From Streptomyces tsukubensis (lineage in GTDB: Bacteria > Actinomycetota > Actinomycetes > Streptomycetales > Streptomycetaceae), in the NCBI RefSeq assembly GCF_009296025.1, contig NZ_CP045178.1:2480001-2544000 (forward strand): a DNA stretch of 64,000 bases, in the 5' to 3' direction. The notes beneath the pieces are model-generated. The model was not told the origin of the DNA. It saw only the letters and a program-made list of their open reading frames with translations, and made no database searches. The translations under genes were made by a program, and so were the position numbers. Below are positions 43,701 to 51,854 of the stretch, piece by piece (position 1 is the first letter of the stretch; each line of letters begins with the position of its first letter).

Positions 43701-44471
43701 CTCGCGCGATCCGGGCTTTCGCCGCGCCTCTCCCGTGTGCCCGCCGCCGTCCGCCGTTACGGCAGGAGGGGAAGAGGCTGCGGCGGCAGACCGGCGAGGC
43801 CCCACGGACTCAACAGGGCCCAGGGGCCCCATGGGACCCACAGAAACCGCAGGACCCGCAGGACCCACAGGACCCACAGGACCCACGGGGCCCACCGATC
43901 CCGCCCCCACGGTCTCCGGAAGCGTCGAGGCCTCTCGTAGCGTCCCCGCGCGGCGGGCACCACCCTCGCCATAAGCCACCCCATCGGAGCGAGGGCCTGG
44001 ACCCGTGCCGACGACACCGCCGATGGCCGGACGGTTGCCCGCTCGGCCACGGACACGGACACCCCGTCCACGCACCGCCGGGCTCCGCCGTACAGTCCAA
44101 GGCCGCCGTCCCGCCCCACCTGTCACCCCTCTTCCTGCCGGACGGCCCGCCCGACGAGCACGTACGAGTGCCGATACGAGGGGCGATACGAGTCCGGCTG
44201 AGCCGGAGCGCGATCGTGGAGGACCCGAACCGCCGCCCCCGGAACGCCTCCGCCCCGGCCCTGGGCTCACCCCCTGTCGGCGCCCCCTCTCAGGCCCCGG
44301 CGAGCGGCGTCCCTCGGCGGCGCGAGCACCCTCATGCCGACCGCCCTCAGACCGGCCAACAGCCGCGCCAACGCCCGCCGCGTCGGCCTCCGCCATACCG
44401 CGTCCCGTGACGCCTCGCCCCGGCACGCCCCGCCCCGTACCGCCTCGCCCAGGCGCCGCCCGCCTCCTCAC
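40707..44471 (-). CDS. comEC: ComEC/Rec2 DNA-uptake channel homologue with long N-terminal extension
   Basis: Up to 1,254 residues. The recognisable protein starts near residue 281 (LRLVPLALAAWLTAAL), with an OB-like region, the competence domain (LAVSGANFTILLALLLGPP, many membrane helices) and a C-terminal MBL domain (LTHFHADHVAGLPG, LPGDLEPPAQRG, VPHHGSAFQDPELL). The first 270 residues are Gly/Arg/Pro-rich and include collagen-like GPVGPVGPVGPAGP. The start is set at the GTG at 44471 because it overlaps the comEA stop by GTGA; GC bias in the extension is weaker, so a downstream start is possible. Streptomyces is not known to be naturally competent, so its role is open. Confidence 0.85.
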   Translation of the reverse strand: MRRRAAPGRGGTGRGVPGRGVTGRGMAEADAAGVGAAVGRSEGGRHEGARAAEGRRSPGPERGRRQGVSPGPGRRRSGGGGSGPPRSRSGSAGLVSPLVSALVRARRAGRPAGRGVTGGAGRRPWTVRRSPAVRGRGVRVRGRAGNRPAIGGVVGTGPGPRSDGVAYGEGGARRAGTLREASTLPETVGAGSVGPVGPVGPVGPAGPAVSVGPMGPLGPVESVGPRRSAAAASSPPAVTADGGGHTGEARRKPGSRERDAVHVASGGRLGDSHPRQEGPPDLRLVPLALAAWLTAALALAMSSSVAVLVAAGSGLAGGVLLVCEGHGVRRGGRGAAPRHGGARQGGGPRGGGSRGGGQGGGPGGGGQGGGRIRWRVTSGAVLLCVAAAAASAASYGADRHRGPVRELAEAHARATVELEVGKDPRKSRPRTLGGRPAPAEVLFDAEIVRVSTAGGAATVTRTPVLAVVRLPEPDTGPRWPSKAGPPRVGGEAEHLRPGARRPPVSEKYGKYEKYGKYRKDGRDWLRLLPTTRLRADVRLTPPWPGDIRTAAVIRLPEGEPPHVTAPPSGIQRIAGRMRGGLRKATAGLEPDARALLPGLVVGDTSRVPADLEDAFKATDLTHLLAVSGANFTILLALLLGPPGTAHRAERGGLAPRLGIPLRATALLGGALTLGFVIVCRPEPSVVRAAACGTLTLIAIGTGRRRSLIPALAAVVLFLVLWDPWLSRDYGFALSVLATGALLTLAPRWGDSLRRRGVPPRLSEALACAGAAQAVCAPVVVVLASRVSLVGVPCNLLAEIAVAPATLLGFAALALAPWAMPLARGVSWCAGWPVGWIAKVARTGAALPGAGVDWPGGWRGGALLAVVTLVVVAVGGRLLRHPWLAAGCALLLLLAVVRPPPLTRALTGWPPPGWRYVMCDVSQGDATVLAAGDDTAVVVDAGPDPVAVDRCLRQLKVTRVPLVLLTHFHADHVAGLPGVLRGRAVGAIRTTALQEPSEQAEFVHRVAEENGVPVGTSAAGERRRTGNLDWQVLWPPQPENRPSPRGGAPPGVEPAPGEGPAHGAGTLSTGDTPSGGGEVSGERAPSDGGAPSGTGTPLGRGPAPEGGAAVVTGPAPSGGSPNDASLTLLVRTGGLTMLLPGDLEPPAQRGLLRRYGTLPSVDVLKVPHHGSAFQDPELLRRTAPRLALVSVGDDNTYGHPAPRTVAALSGAGARVLRTDRDGAIAVTVGPGVRAGVGGGMGVMTETGTGERGRSP

Positions 44472-45994
44472 GGCCGCACGACGTTCTGAAGGTCCGTGAA
44501 ACGGCGGTCCCCGATGCCATTGACCTCCTGGAGTTCGTCCACCGAGCGGAAGCCACCGTGCTGGTCGCGGTAGTCGATGATGCGCTGGGCCAGCACAGGT
44601 CCGACGCCCGGCAAGGTGTCCAACTGCTCCACCGTCGCCGTGCTCAGCGCCACGCGGCCCGCGGGAACGGCCGCGCCGCCACCCGACAGTGCGCCCCCAC
44701 CCGACGGCGCGACGCCACCCGAGGCCCCTGCCACCGGGCTCGCTCCCCCTGATGTCGGGGCCTCCACGCCCACCAGTACCTGCTCACCGTCCACGAGCAG
44801 CCGCGCCCGGTTCAGCCCTGCCGTATCCGCACCAGGACGTACGCCCCCTGCCGCCCGCAGGGCATCGGCCACCCGCGAACCAGGGGGAAGCCGTCGCACA
44901 CCGGGCCGCCGCACCTTGCCGCCCACATCCACGATCACCGCCTGGCCGCCGCCCGACGCACCGGGCACGGCAGCCAGCGCGGGGGAAGCCCCGGAGGCAC
45001 CGGAAGCCCTGGCGGCATCAGAGGCACCGGAGGACCCTGCGGACGCCTCCTGCCCCACCCCGCCCGTCGATCGCGCACCCGCAGGTTCCCGTACCGCCGG
45101 GGGCGCCGCGACCGGCTGTGGCCGAGCCGCCCAGAAATGCTGTACCGCGAAGCCCGTAGCCACCACGAGCACCACGGCGAGCGCGACCACACTCCTGCGT
45201 TCGAGCCCGCAGCGCACCTGGAGCCAGAGCGGCAGCCGCTCCTTTACCGCAGACCCCCACCTCCCCCGCCAGGACAAGGCAACGGAGTCGACGGACGCCC
45301 CGGAACCCACGGACGCCACGGAGTCGACGGACGCCCCGGAACCCACAGACGGCACGGACTTGCCGGATACTCCGGACTTGACGGACGCATCGGCCTTGAC
45401 GGGCGCCCCGGCGAACGGATCAGAGTCCCCACCAAGCAGGCAAGTCACATTCTCCTCCGACACCCGCCTCACACCCGCCCCAGGATTCCCCTTCCGGCGC
45501 GCCCCCGTCCCAGGAATCCCCTTCCCGAGCGCCCCCACTCCTTCCCCAGGCACTCCCGCCCCAGAATCACGACCGAGCGTCGTCGCCCCTGTCCCAGGAG
45601 CCGACGCCATACCCGAGCCGGCCTCCCAGCCGCGCCCTGCCGAAGCCTCCGTCCTCGAACCACCTCGCTCCCCCGAGCGCTCGCCCACCCCCTCGAACTC
45701 GAAGACGCCTTCCACCCGTCGCCGCAGCGCGTCGGCGGACTCCCGCCCTGGACCGGGCCCGCCGCCCCGCCCCCGCACCCGGCGTCGGGCGGTGACCGCC
45801 CCGCGCGCCGAGGCAGGGGCTCCCCTCGGCCGGGAAACGGCGGACGGCCCCGCCCCGGACAAATCAGCCGCGGCCAGATCGGCCAAGGACAGATCGGGAT
45901 CGGACGGACCGGCCTCGGAGACCCCGCCGCCTGAATGGATGGAGGAACGTGCGGCCGTACGGAAGGACAGCCGGGAAAGTGATCGATTTGCCAT
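44468..45994 (-). CDS. comEA: ComEA-like helix-hairpin-helix protein with long disordered N-terminus
   Basis: A 508-residue protein. Residues 1-260 are disordered and repetitive (SVGSGASVDSVASVGSGA near 225-250). One membrane helix follows (VVALAVVLVVATGFAV, near 270), then an SLBB-type domain (VIVDVGGKVRRPGVRRL, near 350) and a C-terminal HhH DNA-binding pair (STATVEQLDTLPGVGPVLAQ, VDELQEVNGIGDRRF). ComEA presents incoming DNA to ComEC. The N-terminus is unusually long, which would place a large cytoplasmic tail before the membrane. The ATG at 45994 lacks a clear ribosome site. Paired DnaA boxes lie 50-80 bp upstream. Confidence 0.88.
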   Translation of the reverse strand: MANRSLSRLSFRTAARSSIHSGGGVSEAGPSDPDLSLADLAAADLSGAGPSAVSRPRGAPASARGAVTARRRVRGRGGGPGPGRESADALRRRVEGVFEFEGVGERSGERGGSRTEASAGRGWEAGSGMASAPGTGATTLGRDSGAGVPGEGVGALGKGIPGTGARRKGNPGAGVRRVSEENVTCLLGGDSDPFAGAPVKADASVKSGVSGKSVPSVGSGASVDSVASVGSGASVDSVALSWRGRWGSAVKERLPLWLQVRCGLERRSVVALAVVLVVATGFAVQHFWAARPQPVAAPPAVREPAGARSTGGVGQEASAGSSGASDAARASGASGASPALAAVPGASGGGQAVIVDVGGKVRRPGVRRLPPGSRVADALRAAGGVRPGADTAGLNRARLLVDGEQVLVGVEAPTSGGASPVAGASGGVAPSGGGALSGGGAAVPAGRVALSTATVEQLDTLPGVGPVLAQRIIDYRDQHGGFRSVDELQEVNGIGDRRFTDLQNVVRP

Positions 45995-46045
45995 GCGGGC
46001 GACGCTAGACAGCTCTTCGCCATCCCGCTGAACTCGCCCAAATAC

Positions 46046-46072
46046 CGTGGATAACCCGCCGGTTGTGGATAA
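46046..46072. promoter_or_regulatory. two DnaA boxes upstream of comEA
   Basis: CGTGGATAA (46046-46054) and TGTGGATAA (46064-46072) are the same-strand DnaA-box sequence; the second is the exact complement of TTATCCACA. They are 18 bp apart within the larger repeat GTGGATAAC. The position is in the comEA promoter region. Confidence 0.65.
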
Positions 46073-46262
46073 CTCGGTCACTCACACGAGTCACACCCAC
46101 CTCAACCCACCCACCAGGCCTCACCCGGCCCACCAAGCCCCCGGGCTCCTCACCGCGGCCCACCGCAGGCACAGTGCGCCTCACCGCAGCGCGCCGTACA
46201 CACAATGCGCCCCACCGCCGAGCCCCGCAGACACAATGCACCGCACCGCACCTCACCTCACC

Positions 46263-47108
46263 TCACCGAGGCGAGACAACAACCCCCAACAGCCCCGGCC
46301 CCGTATGCGCACCGATCACCGCGCCCACCTCGCTGACGTGCAGCTCGCCCAACCCGGGCAGGCGGGCACGGAGCCGCTCCGCGAGTGCCTCGGCCCGGTC
46401 GGGGGCGGCGAGGTGGTGGACCGCGACATCGACGGGACCCGACCCCGCACGCTCGGCGACGATCTCCTCCAGGCGGGCGATGGCCCTGGACGCCGTGCGC
46501 ACCTTCTCCAGCAGCTCGATGCGCCCGCCGTCGAGCTGGAGCAGCGGCTTGACCGCCAGCGCCGAGCCGAGCAGCGCCTGGGCCGCGCCGATACGGCCTC
46601 CCCTGCGCAGGTAGTCGAGGGTGTCCACGTAGAAGTAGGCGGAGGTGTCGGCGGCACGTTTCTCCGCGGCGCTCACCGCATCGTCCGCGGAGCCACCGCT
46701 CTCCGCGACCTCGGCAGCCGTCAGCGCGCAGAAGCCGAGGGCCATCGCGACCATACCGGTGTCGACCACGCGGACGGGTACGGGAGCCTCGCGGGCCGCC
46801 AGGACCGCCGAGTCGTAAGTACCGGAGATCTCCGAGGAGAGGTGGAGCGAGACGATGCCGTCCGCGCCGGCATCCGCGACCCTGCGGTACGTCTCGGCGA
46901 AGACCTCGGGGCCGGGCCTCGACGTGGTCACGGACCCGCGCTTCTGCAGGACCTGCGCGAGCGACCTGGAGGAGTCCTCCGTACCGTCCTCAAGGGCCCG
47001 GCCGCCGAGGACAACGGTGAGAGGCACGGTGGTGATGCCGTGGCGCTCGATCGTCCGCTGCGGCAGATAGGCCGTTGAATCCGTGACGATCGCGACATGG
47101 CGGGACAT
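46263..47108 (-). CDS. DegV family fatty-acid-binding protein
   Basis: A 281-residue protein. VAIVTDSTAYLP at the N-terminus, SQPSP-like TTSRPGPEVF, HLSSEISGTYDSA and VDTLDYLRRGGRIG are DegV/FakB family marks. These bind a fatty acid and, with a FakA kinase, feed it to phospholipid synthesis; no fakA is seen here. The ATG at 47108 is preceded at 7 nt by TAATCT (47116-47121 on the plus strand as AGATTA), suggesting a leaderless mRNA. It is monocistronic, upstream of the comEA promoter region. Confidence 0.93.
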   Translation of the reverse strand: MSRHVAIVTDSTAYLPQRTIERHGITTVPLTVVLGGRALEDGTEDSSRSLAQVLQKRGSVTTSRPGPEVFAETYRRVADAGADGIVSLHLSSEISGTYDSAVLAAREAPVPVRVVDTGMVAMALGFCALTAAEVAESGGSADDAVSAAEKRAADTSAYFYVDTLDYLRRGGRIGAAQALLGSALAVKPLLQLDGGRIELLEKVRTASRAIARLEEIVAERAGSGPVDVAVHHLAAPDRAEALAERLRARLPGLGELHVSEVGAVIGAHTGPGLLGVVVSPR

Positions 47109-47115
47109 GGGCTGG

Positions 47116-47121
47116 AGATTA
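47116..47121 (-). promoter_or_regulatory. -10 element TAATCT for leaderless degV
   Basis: TAATCT (minus strand) ends 7 nt before the ATG at 47108, the spacing of a leaderless transcript. Confidence 0.45.
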
Positions 47122-47265
47122 CCCGTCATGGCTCGCACGCGGCAGTCCGGCCCCTCTTCCCCCATGATCACGGCTGATTCCCCGGCCTGTCCGCCGACTC
47201 AGAAAACGGTCGGTCTCCATCCGGGGTTCCCGGGCGGACGGGGCCCGAAGACCACGGCCCCGTGC

Positions 47266-48057
47266 TCAGGTGGTGCTCTCCGGCCGGGGCTTCTTGCGCA
47301 GGCTCCCCGCCCACGGGCTGCCCTTCCGCGTCGACGGATCGAGCGCCGCGGGCGGAGTCTCCTCCGGCCGATCAGCCCGTGCCTGCCCCTCACTTCCGGG
47401 AGCCGAAGCCCCGGAAGTGCTGGAGTGAGCGGAAGTGCTGGAGTGAGCGGAAGTGCCGGAACCAGCGGAACCACTGGAAGCAGTGGAGGTGCCGGGAGCG
47501 TCGAAAGCGCCAGGAGTGGTCCAGTGCCGCAAGGCTCCGGCCTCCATCTCGATCTGCTGCTCAAGCGCCTCGATGTCCTCCCCCGCGAACCGACGGGCAC
47601 GGTCACGCGCGGCCCACCGCAGCGCCTCCGCCGAGTGCGTGTTCTTCTCGGTGCGCTCCCTCAACGAGGGCATGCCCTCGGAGAGCCTGAGCCGGTCGGG
47701 ATCACGTTCCAGCTGCTTCAGATCGTCGTCCAGCTCACGCCCATGGGCGCTCAGCCGCTCAAAGAGACCGATCGCCTCCGAGAGAGAGGCGTCCTCGGCC
47801 GAGGCTGCCGCCAGGGTCTCCTGGGTGGCCCGCATGGAAGTGCGCAGCGAGAGCCTGAGCTGTGCCAGCTCGCCGGAGGCACCGGGCTGGACGAAGGTTT
47901 TCGCGCGCAGCCTAGAGTCCTCGACGGTCCTCCTGGCCTGGAAGACAGTGCGGTCCACGCCTCGCTTCGCGGCACCGACGACCTTGACCGTCGCGTACGC
48001 GCCGACTGCGACAAAGAGAACGAAGAACAGCACCAGCACAATGATCGCTACTTCCAT
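47266..48057 (-). CDS. membrane-anchored coiled-coil protein, unknown function
   Basis: A 263-residue protein. An N-terminal membrane helix (VAIIVLVLFFVLFVAVGAYA) is followed by a long charged helical region likely to form a coiled coil (residues about 60-175), then a low-complexity Ser/Thr/Gly tail with two SAHSSTS repeats encoded by 18-bp DNA repeats. GGAGC lies four bases before the ATG. I recall homologues next to leuS in other Streptomyces, but no function. It could organise an envelope complex. Confidence 0.82.
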   Translation of the reverse strand: MEVAIIVLVLFFVLFVAVGAYATVKVVGAAKRGVDRTVFQARRTVEDSRLRAKTFVQPGASGELAQLRLSLRTSMRATQETLAAASAEDASLSEAIGLFERLSAHGRELDDDLKQLERDPDRLRLSEGMPSLRERTEKNTHSAEALRWAARDRARRFAGEDIEALEQQIEMEAGALRHWTTPGAFDAPGTSTASSGSAGSGTSAHSSTSAHSSTSGASAPGSEGQARADRPEETPPAALDPSTRKGSPWAGSLRKKPRPESTT

Positions 48058-48122
48058 GGGCGCTCCTAGGTCGTACGACTCTCGCCGGGCGGCTCTTCCA
48101 CCGTAAACGGACGAAGCGGGCC

Positions 48123-48143
48123 GGGGGTTCCGTCAGAACCCCC
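48123..48143 (-). terminator. leuS terminator
   Basis: GGGGGTTC, loop CGTCA, GAACCCCC, 50 bp after the leuS stop codon. Confidence 0.7.
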
Positions 48144-48192
48144 AACCCGCCCCTAGGGGAACCCCCCGACAAGCGAATGTGCCCAGGTGCGA

Positions 48193-51102
48193 TCAGGCAG
48201 GCACGATGTTCACCAGCTTCGGCGCCCGCACGATGACCTTCCTGATCCCCGCGCCGTCCAGCGCGGCCACGACCCGCTCGTCGGCGAGCGCCGCCTTCTC
48301 CAGTTCGTCGTCGGAGATGGCGGGCGACACCTCCAGGCGTGCCTTGACCTTGCCCTTGATCTGCACGACGCAGGTCACCGTCTCGTCCACCAGGTACGCG
48401 GCCTCGGCGACGGGGAAGTCCCTGTGGACGACCGAGTCGCTGTGGCCCAGCCTGCGCCACAGTTCCTCGGCGACGTGCGGGGCGAGCGGCGCGATCAGCA
48501 GCACCAGCGACTCGGCGATCGGCCGCGGCAGCGGGCCCGCGGCCTTGGTCAGGTGGTTGTTCAGCTCGGTGATCTTGGCGATGGCCGTGTTGAAACGCAG
48601 CCCCTCCAGGTCGTTACCGACGCCGTCGATCGCCTTGTGCAGCGCCCGCAGGGTCTCCTCGCCCGGCTCGGTGTCGACGACGGTGACCTCGCCGGTCGTC
48701 TCGTCGACGATGTTGCGCCACAGCCGCTGGAGCAGCCGGTACTGGCCGACGACCGCGCGGGTGTCCCACGGCCTGGACACGTCCAAAGGACCCATGGCCA
48801 TCTCGTACAGCCGCAGGGTGTCCGCGCCGTACTCGGCGCAGATCTCGTCGGGCGTGACGGCGTTCTTCAGGGACTTGCCCATCTTGCCGAGCAGCCGCGA
48901 GACCTTCTCGCCCTGGTAGAAGTAGCCACCGTCCCGCTCCTCCACCTCGGCGGCGGGCACCGCGATGCCCCGGCTGTCGCGGTAGACGAACGCCTGGATC
49001 ATGCCCTGGTTGTAGAGCTTGTGGAACGGCTCGTTGGAGGACACGTAGCCCAGGTCGTAGAGGACCTTGGACCAGAACCTGGCGTACAGCAGGTGCAGTA
49101 CGGCGTGTTCCGCCCCGCCCACGTACAGGTCGACGCCACCGTGCGGCATCCCGTCGCGGGGGCCCATCCAGTAGCGCTCGATCCCCTGGTCGACGGGCGC
49201 GCCGTCGTTGTGCGGGTCGAGGTAGCGCATCTCGTACCAGCAGGAACCGGCCCAGTTGGGCATGGTGTTGGTCTCACGGCGGTACTTCTTGGGCCCGTCG
49301 CCCAGGTCCAGGGTGACGTTCACCCACTCCTGGTTGCGCGACAGCGGCGTCTCCGGCTCGGTGTCGGCGTCGTCAGGGTCGAAGGTGCGGGGCGAGTAGT
49401 CCTCGACCTCGGGCAGTTCGAGCGGCAGCATCGATTCGGGCAGCGAGTGGGCGGTGCCGTCCTCGTCGTACACGATGGGGAAGGGCTCGCCCCAGTAGCG
49501 CTGACGGCTGAACAGCCAGTCACGCAGCCGGAAGTTGACGGTGCCCTCGCCGATTCCCCGCTCGGTCAGCCAGGCGGTGATCCGCTCCTTGGCCTCGGTG
49601 ACGCCCAGGCCGTCCAGGGAGACGCCGGCGCCCGAGGAGTTGACCAGCTTCGCGTCGTACGAGGAGAAGGCCTCGTCCCAGTCGGCCGGGTCGGTGGAGC
49701 GCCCGTCCGTGGGCTCGACGACGCACCGCATCGGCAGTTCGAAGGCGCGGGCGAAGGCGAAGTCGCGGCTGTCGTGCGCGGGCACGGCCATGATCGCGCC
49801 GGTGCCGTAACCCATCAGGACGTAGTCGGCGATGAAGACGGGTACCGGTTCGCCGCTGACGGGGTTGGTGGCGTGGACGCCGGTGAAGACGCCGGTCTTG
49901 TCCTTGGCCTCGGCCTGCCGCTCCACGTCGGACTTGGCGGCGGCCTGTGCGCGGTAGGCGGCGACGGCCTCACCGGGGGTGGCGTGGCCGCCGGTCCACA
50001 CCTCGTGGGTCCCCTCGGGCCAGGCGTCGGGGACGATCTTGGCGACCAGCTCGTGTTCGGGCGCGAGCACCATGTAGGTGGCGCCGAACAGGGTGTCCTG
50101 GCGGGTGGTGAAGACGGTGATGTGCTCACCCGTGCCGTCCGCCGCCACCACGGGGAAGCCGACGCGGGCGCCTTCGCTGCGACCGATCCAGTTGCGCTGC
50201 TGGAGCTTGATGGCCTCGGGCCAGTCCAGAGCGTCCAGGTCGTTCAGCAGCCGGTCCGCGTAGGAGGTGATGCGCATGTTCCATTGGCGCAGCTTGGCCT
50301 TGAAGACGGGGAAGTTTCCGCGCTCGGAGCGGCCGTCGGCCGTGACCTCCTCGTTGGCGAGGACGGTACCCAGGCCGGGGGCCCAGTTGACGGGCGCCTC
50401 GGAGGCGTACGCCAGCCGCCACTCGCTCAGGACACCGGCGCGCTCGGGCGCGTCGAGGGCGGACCAGGGCCTGCCGTCGGGGGTGGCGCGCTCACCACTC
50501 TCGAACTGCGCGATCAGCTCGGCGATCGGCCGGGCGCGGTCGGCTTCCGTGTCGTACCAGGAGTTGAAGATCTGGACGAAGATCCACTGGGTCCACTTGT
50601 AGAACTCGGGGTCGATCGTGGCGACCGACCTGCGCTTGTCGTGGCCCAGGCCCAGCCGACGCAGCTGCGACCTCATGTTGGCCATGTTGGCCTCGGTGGA
50701 GGTACGCGGGTGGGTACCCGTCTGCACGGCGTACTGCTCCGCGGGCAGGCCGAAGGCGTCGAAGCCCAGGGTGTGCAGCACGTTGTGGCCGGTCATGCGC
50801 TGGAAGCGGGCGTAGACGTCCGTGGCGATGTAGCCGAGGGGGTGGCCGACATGCAGTCCTGCCCCCGAGGGGTACGGGAACATGTCCATGACGTACTTCT
50901 TCGGCCTGGCCGCCAGCTCGGGATCGCCGGCCAGGTCACCGGTGGGGTTGGGGGCCTCGTACGTGCCGTTCGCGTCCCAGAAGTCCTGCCAGCGCGCCTC
51001 GATCTCGGCGGCGGTCGTCGCCGTGTAGCGGTGCGGCGCTGCGGCCTCGGGGGTGGCCCCGGCCGCGCCGGAAGCTCCGGCGGAGGAATTGGTCTGGCTC
51101 AT
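48193..51102 (-). CDS. leuS: leucyl-tRNA synthetase
   Basis: A 969-residue class Ia synthetase that charges tRNA-Leu. The HIGH-type motif is in [16 protein letters not shown], the editing domain is in the middle, and the KMSKS-type loop is [11 protein letters not shown]. The C-terminal end is [15 protein letters not shown]. The ATG at 51102 begins [12 protein letters not shown]. The 170-nt leader contains a leucine-rich leader peptide and a terminator with a T-run, so expression is probably controlled by attenuation in response to leucyl-tRNA charging. Confidence 0.97.
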   Translation of the reverse strand: MSQTNSSAGASGAAGATPEAAAPHRYTATTAAEIEARWQDFWDANGTYEAPNPTGDLAGDPELAARPKKYVMDMFPYPSGAGLHVGHPLGYIATDVYARFQRMTGHNVLHTLGFDAFGLPAEQYAVQTGTHPRTSTEANMANMRSQLRRLGLGHDKRRSVATIDPEFYKWTQWIFVQIFNSWYDTEADRARPIAELIAQFESGERATPDGRPWSALDAPERAGVLSEWRLAYASEAPVNWAPGLGTVLANEEVTADGRSERGNFPVFKAKLRQWNMRITSYADRLLNDLDALDWPEAIKLQQRNWIGRSEGARVGFPVVAADGTGEHITVFTTRQDTLFGATYMVLAPEHELVAKIVPDAWPEGTHEVWTGGHATPGEAVAAYRAQAAAKSDVERQAEAKDKTGVFTGVHATNPVSGEPVPVFIADYVLMGYGTGAIMAVPAHDSRDFAFARAFELPMRCVVEPTDGRSTDPADWDEAFSSYDAKLVNSSGAGVSLDGLGVTEAKERITAWLTERGIGEGTVNFRLRDWLFSRQRYWGEPFPIVYDEDGTAHSLPESMLPLELPEVEDYSPRTFDPDDADTEPETPLSRNQEWVNVTLDLGDGPKKYRRETNTMPNWAGSCWYEMRYLDPHNDGAPVDQGIERYWMGPRDGMPHGGVDLYVGGAEHAVLHLLYARFWSKVLYDLGYVSSNEPFHKLYNQGMIQAFVYRDSRGIAVPAAEVEERDGGYFYQGEKVSRLLGKMGKSLKNAVTPDEICAEYGADTLRLYEMAMGPLDVSRPWDTRAVVGQYRLLQRLWRNIVDETTGEVTVVDTEPGEETLRALHKAIDGVGNDLEGLRFNTAIAKITELNNHLTKAAGPLPRPIAESLVLLIAPLAPHVAEELWRRLGHSDSVVHRDFPVAEAAYLVDETVTCVVQIKGKVKARLEVSPAISDDELEKAALADERVVAALDGAGIRKVIVRAPKLVNIVPA

Positions 51103-51140
51103 GGGTTCTCAAAGCTCCATCGATCGCGTCTGCCCCGGGA

Positions 51141-51168
51141 AATGAAAAATCCCCTCACGCATGAGGGG
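51141..51168 (-). terminator. intrinsic terminator in the leuS leader (attenuator)
   Basis: On the minus strand CCCCTCA, TGCG, TGAGGGG is followed by ATTTTTC. It is a rare example here of a stem plus T-run, located 38 bp before the leuS start and inside its own leader, so it must be conditional. Confidence 0.75.
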
Positions 51169-51182
51169 ACGCCGCGCCGATT

Positions 51183-51225
51183 CCGGCCATGATCTGGAAT
51201 GATCTCGGGTTCTTCCGGTGGCCGG
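51183..51225 (-). promoter_or_regulatory. leader hairpin between leader peptide and terminator
   Basis: CCGGCCA (51219-51225 on the minus strand) and TGGCCGG (51183-51189) pair perfectly across 29 nt. It starts 7 nt after the leader peptide stop codon, where a pause or alternative hairpin would be expected. A mutually exclusive pairing with the terminator was not proven. Confidence 0.45.
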
Positions 51226-51231
51226 GATTGA

Positions 51232-51270
51232 TCAGCGCGGCTCGCTAAGCAGAAGGCGTACGGCACGCAT
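51232..51270 (-). CDS. leuS leader peptide with three consecutive leucines
   Basis: A 12-codon ORF encodes MRAVRLLLSEPR, with Leu codons CTT CTG CTT; CTT is rare in such GC-rich genomes, which would sharpen sensitivity to leucyl-tRNA supply. TACCCT lies 6 nt before its ATG, so the leader is probably leaderless and transcription starts at the peptide itself. It ends 64 bp before the terminator and 130 bp before leuS. Classical attenuation is inferred from this layout. Confidence 0.65.
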   Translation of the reverse strand: MRAVRLLLSEPR

Positions 51271-51276
51271 GGCGTC

Positions 51277-51282
51277 AGGGTA
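51277..51282 (-). promoter_or_regulatory. -10 element of the leuS operon
   Basis: TACCCT on the minus strand, 6 nt before the leader-peptide ATG at 51270. No strong -35 was found. Confidence 0.45.
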
Positions 51283-51398
51283 CCGCAGAGCGCCATGCCG
51301 ACGCACGGGAGTGCCGGACTGTGGAACGGGTGACGCGAAGTGCCGAGCGGGGCCCGCTTTTCTCCGCACTTCGGGGGCCCGGGGGAGAGAAACGACAA

Positions 51399-51433
51399 GG
51401 GCGGCCGGTCCGCTTCTCGCGGACCGACCGCCC
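51399..51433 (-). terminator. terminator of the first tRNA-Ala gene
   Basis: GGGCGG/CCGCCC and CGGTCCGC/GCGGACCG stems with one mismatch and a 5-nt loop, followed on the minus strand by a T-rich stretch (TTGTCGTTTCT). It is 19 bp past the tRNA 3' end. Confidence 0.85.
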
Positions 51434-51452
51434 TCATCTTCTGGAGCTTCTG

Positions 51453-51525
51453 TGGAGCTAAGGAGAATCGAACTCCTGACCTCCTGCATGCCATGCAGGC
51501 GCTCTACCAACTGAGCTATAGCCCC
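51453..51525 (-). tRNA. tRNA-Ala (anticodon GGC)
   Basis: The 73-nt minus-strand sequence starts GGGGCTATAGCTCAGTTGG and ends TAGCTCCA. The anticodon stem CCTGC/GCAGG encloses the loop ATGGCAT, anticodon GGC. The T arm has GTTCGATTC. CCA is not encoded. It is identical to the gene at 52731-52803. Confidence 0.95.
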
Positions 51526-51854
51526 GTACGACTTCCGACAACGGCATTCCCTCAAGGAATCCTCGATGTCGTTGTCCTCGGTACTGTCACCGCTGTCACT
51601 TTGCCCGATTTCCACCGGCGTGCCGTGGCGACGTCGACAACATTACACGCTCCACCGGGCCCATCACCAATCCCTTCGGAGCCCACCGGTCGGCCTCTGC
51701 CGCGCGACCTCACCGAGACCCTTCGGCCGGCCGCCGCGTGGCCGGTTCGGGGAGCCGCACCCGAGGTGGGACGCCCAGCCCAGGGTGGGGCCCCCAGGCG
51801 GGGGGCACCCAAGGCGGGGGGCACCCAAGGCGGGGGGCACCCAAGGCGGGGCGC
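51526..51854. other. 329-bp region upstream of the tRNA, with a tandem array
   Basis: It holds the presumed promoter of the first tRNA-Ala (minus strand), a small ATTCC/GGAAT dyad near 51547-51561, and the 16-bp repeats at 51796-51853. No coding frame is supported. Confidence 0.55.
51796..51853. repeat. 16-bp tandem repeat, about four copies
   Basis: AGGCGGGGGGCACCCA is repeated at 51796, 51812, 51828 and 51844. The array ends right at the stop codon of the 77-residue gene. Confidence 0.92.

Noticed and set aside
43412..44410. 332-codon plus-strand gene opposite the comEC N-terminus
   Set aside because: It is Pro/Arg-rich without motifs and antisense to a frame coupled to comEA; neither strand has strong coding bias here, so I kept only comEC.
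40707..46072. Horizontally acquired competence island
   Set aside because: comEA-comEC are standard neighbours of leuS and holA in Streptomyces as I recall, and base composition matches the surroundings.
48187..51192. 1,001-codon plus-strand frame opposite leuS
   Set aside because: It is the antisense of leuS and has no recognisable motif; leuS has all synthetase signatures.
51103..51270. T-box riboswitch before leuS
   Set aside because: The conserved T-box bulge sequence was not found; a leucine leader peptide and terminator explain the region better.
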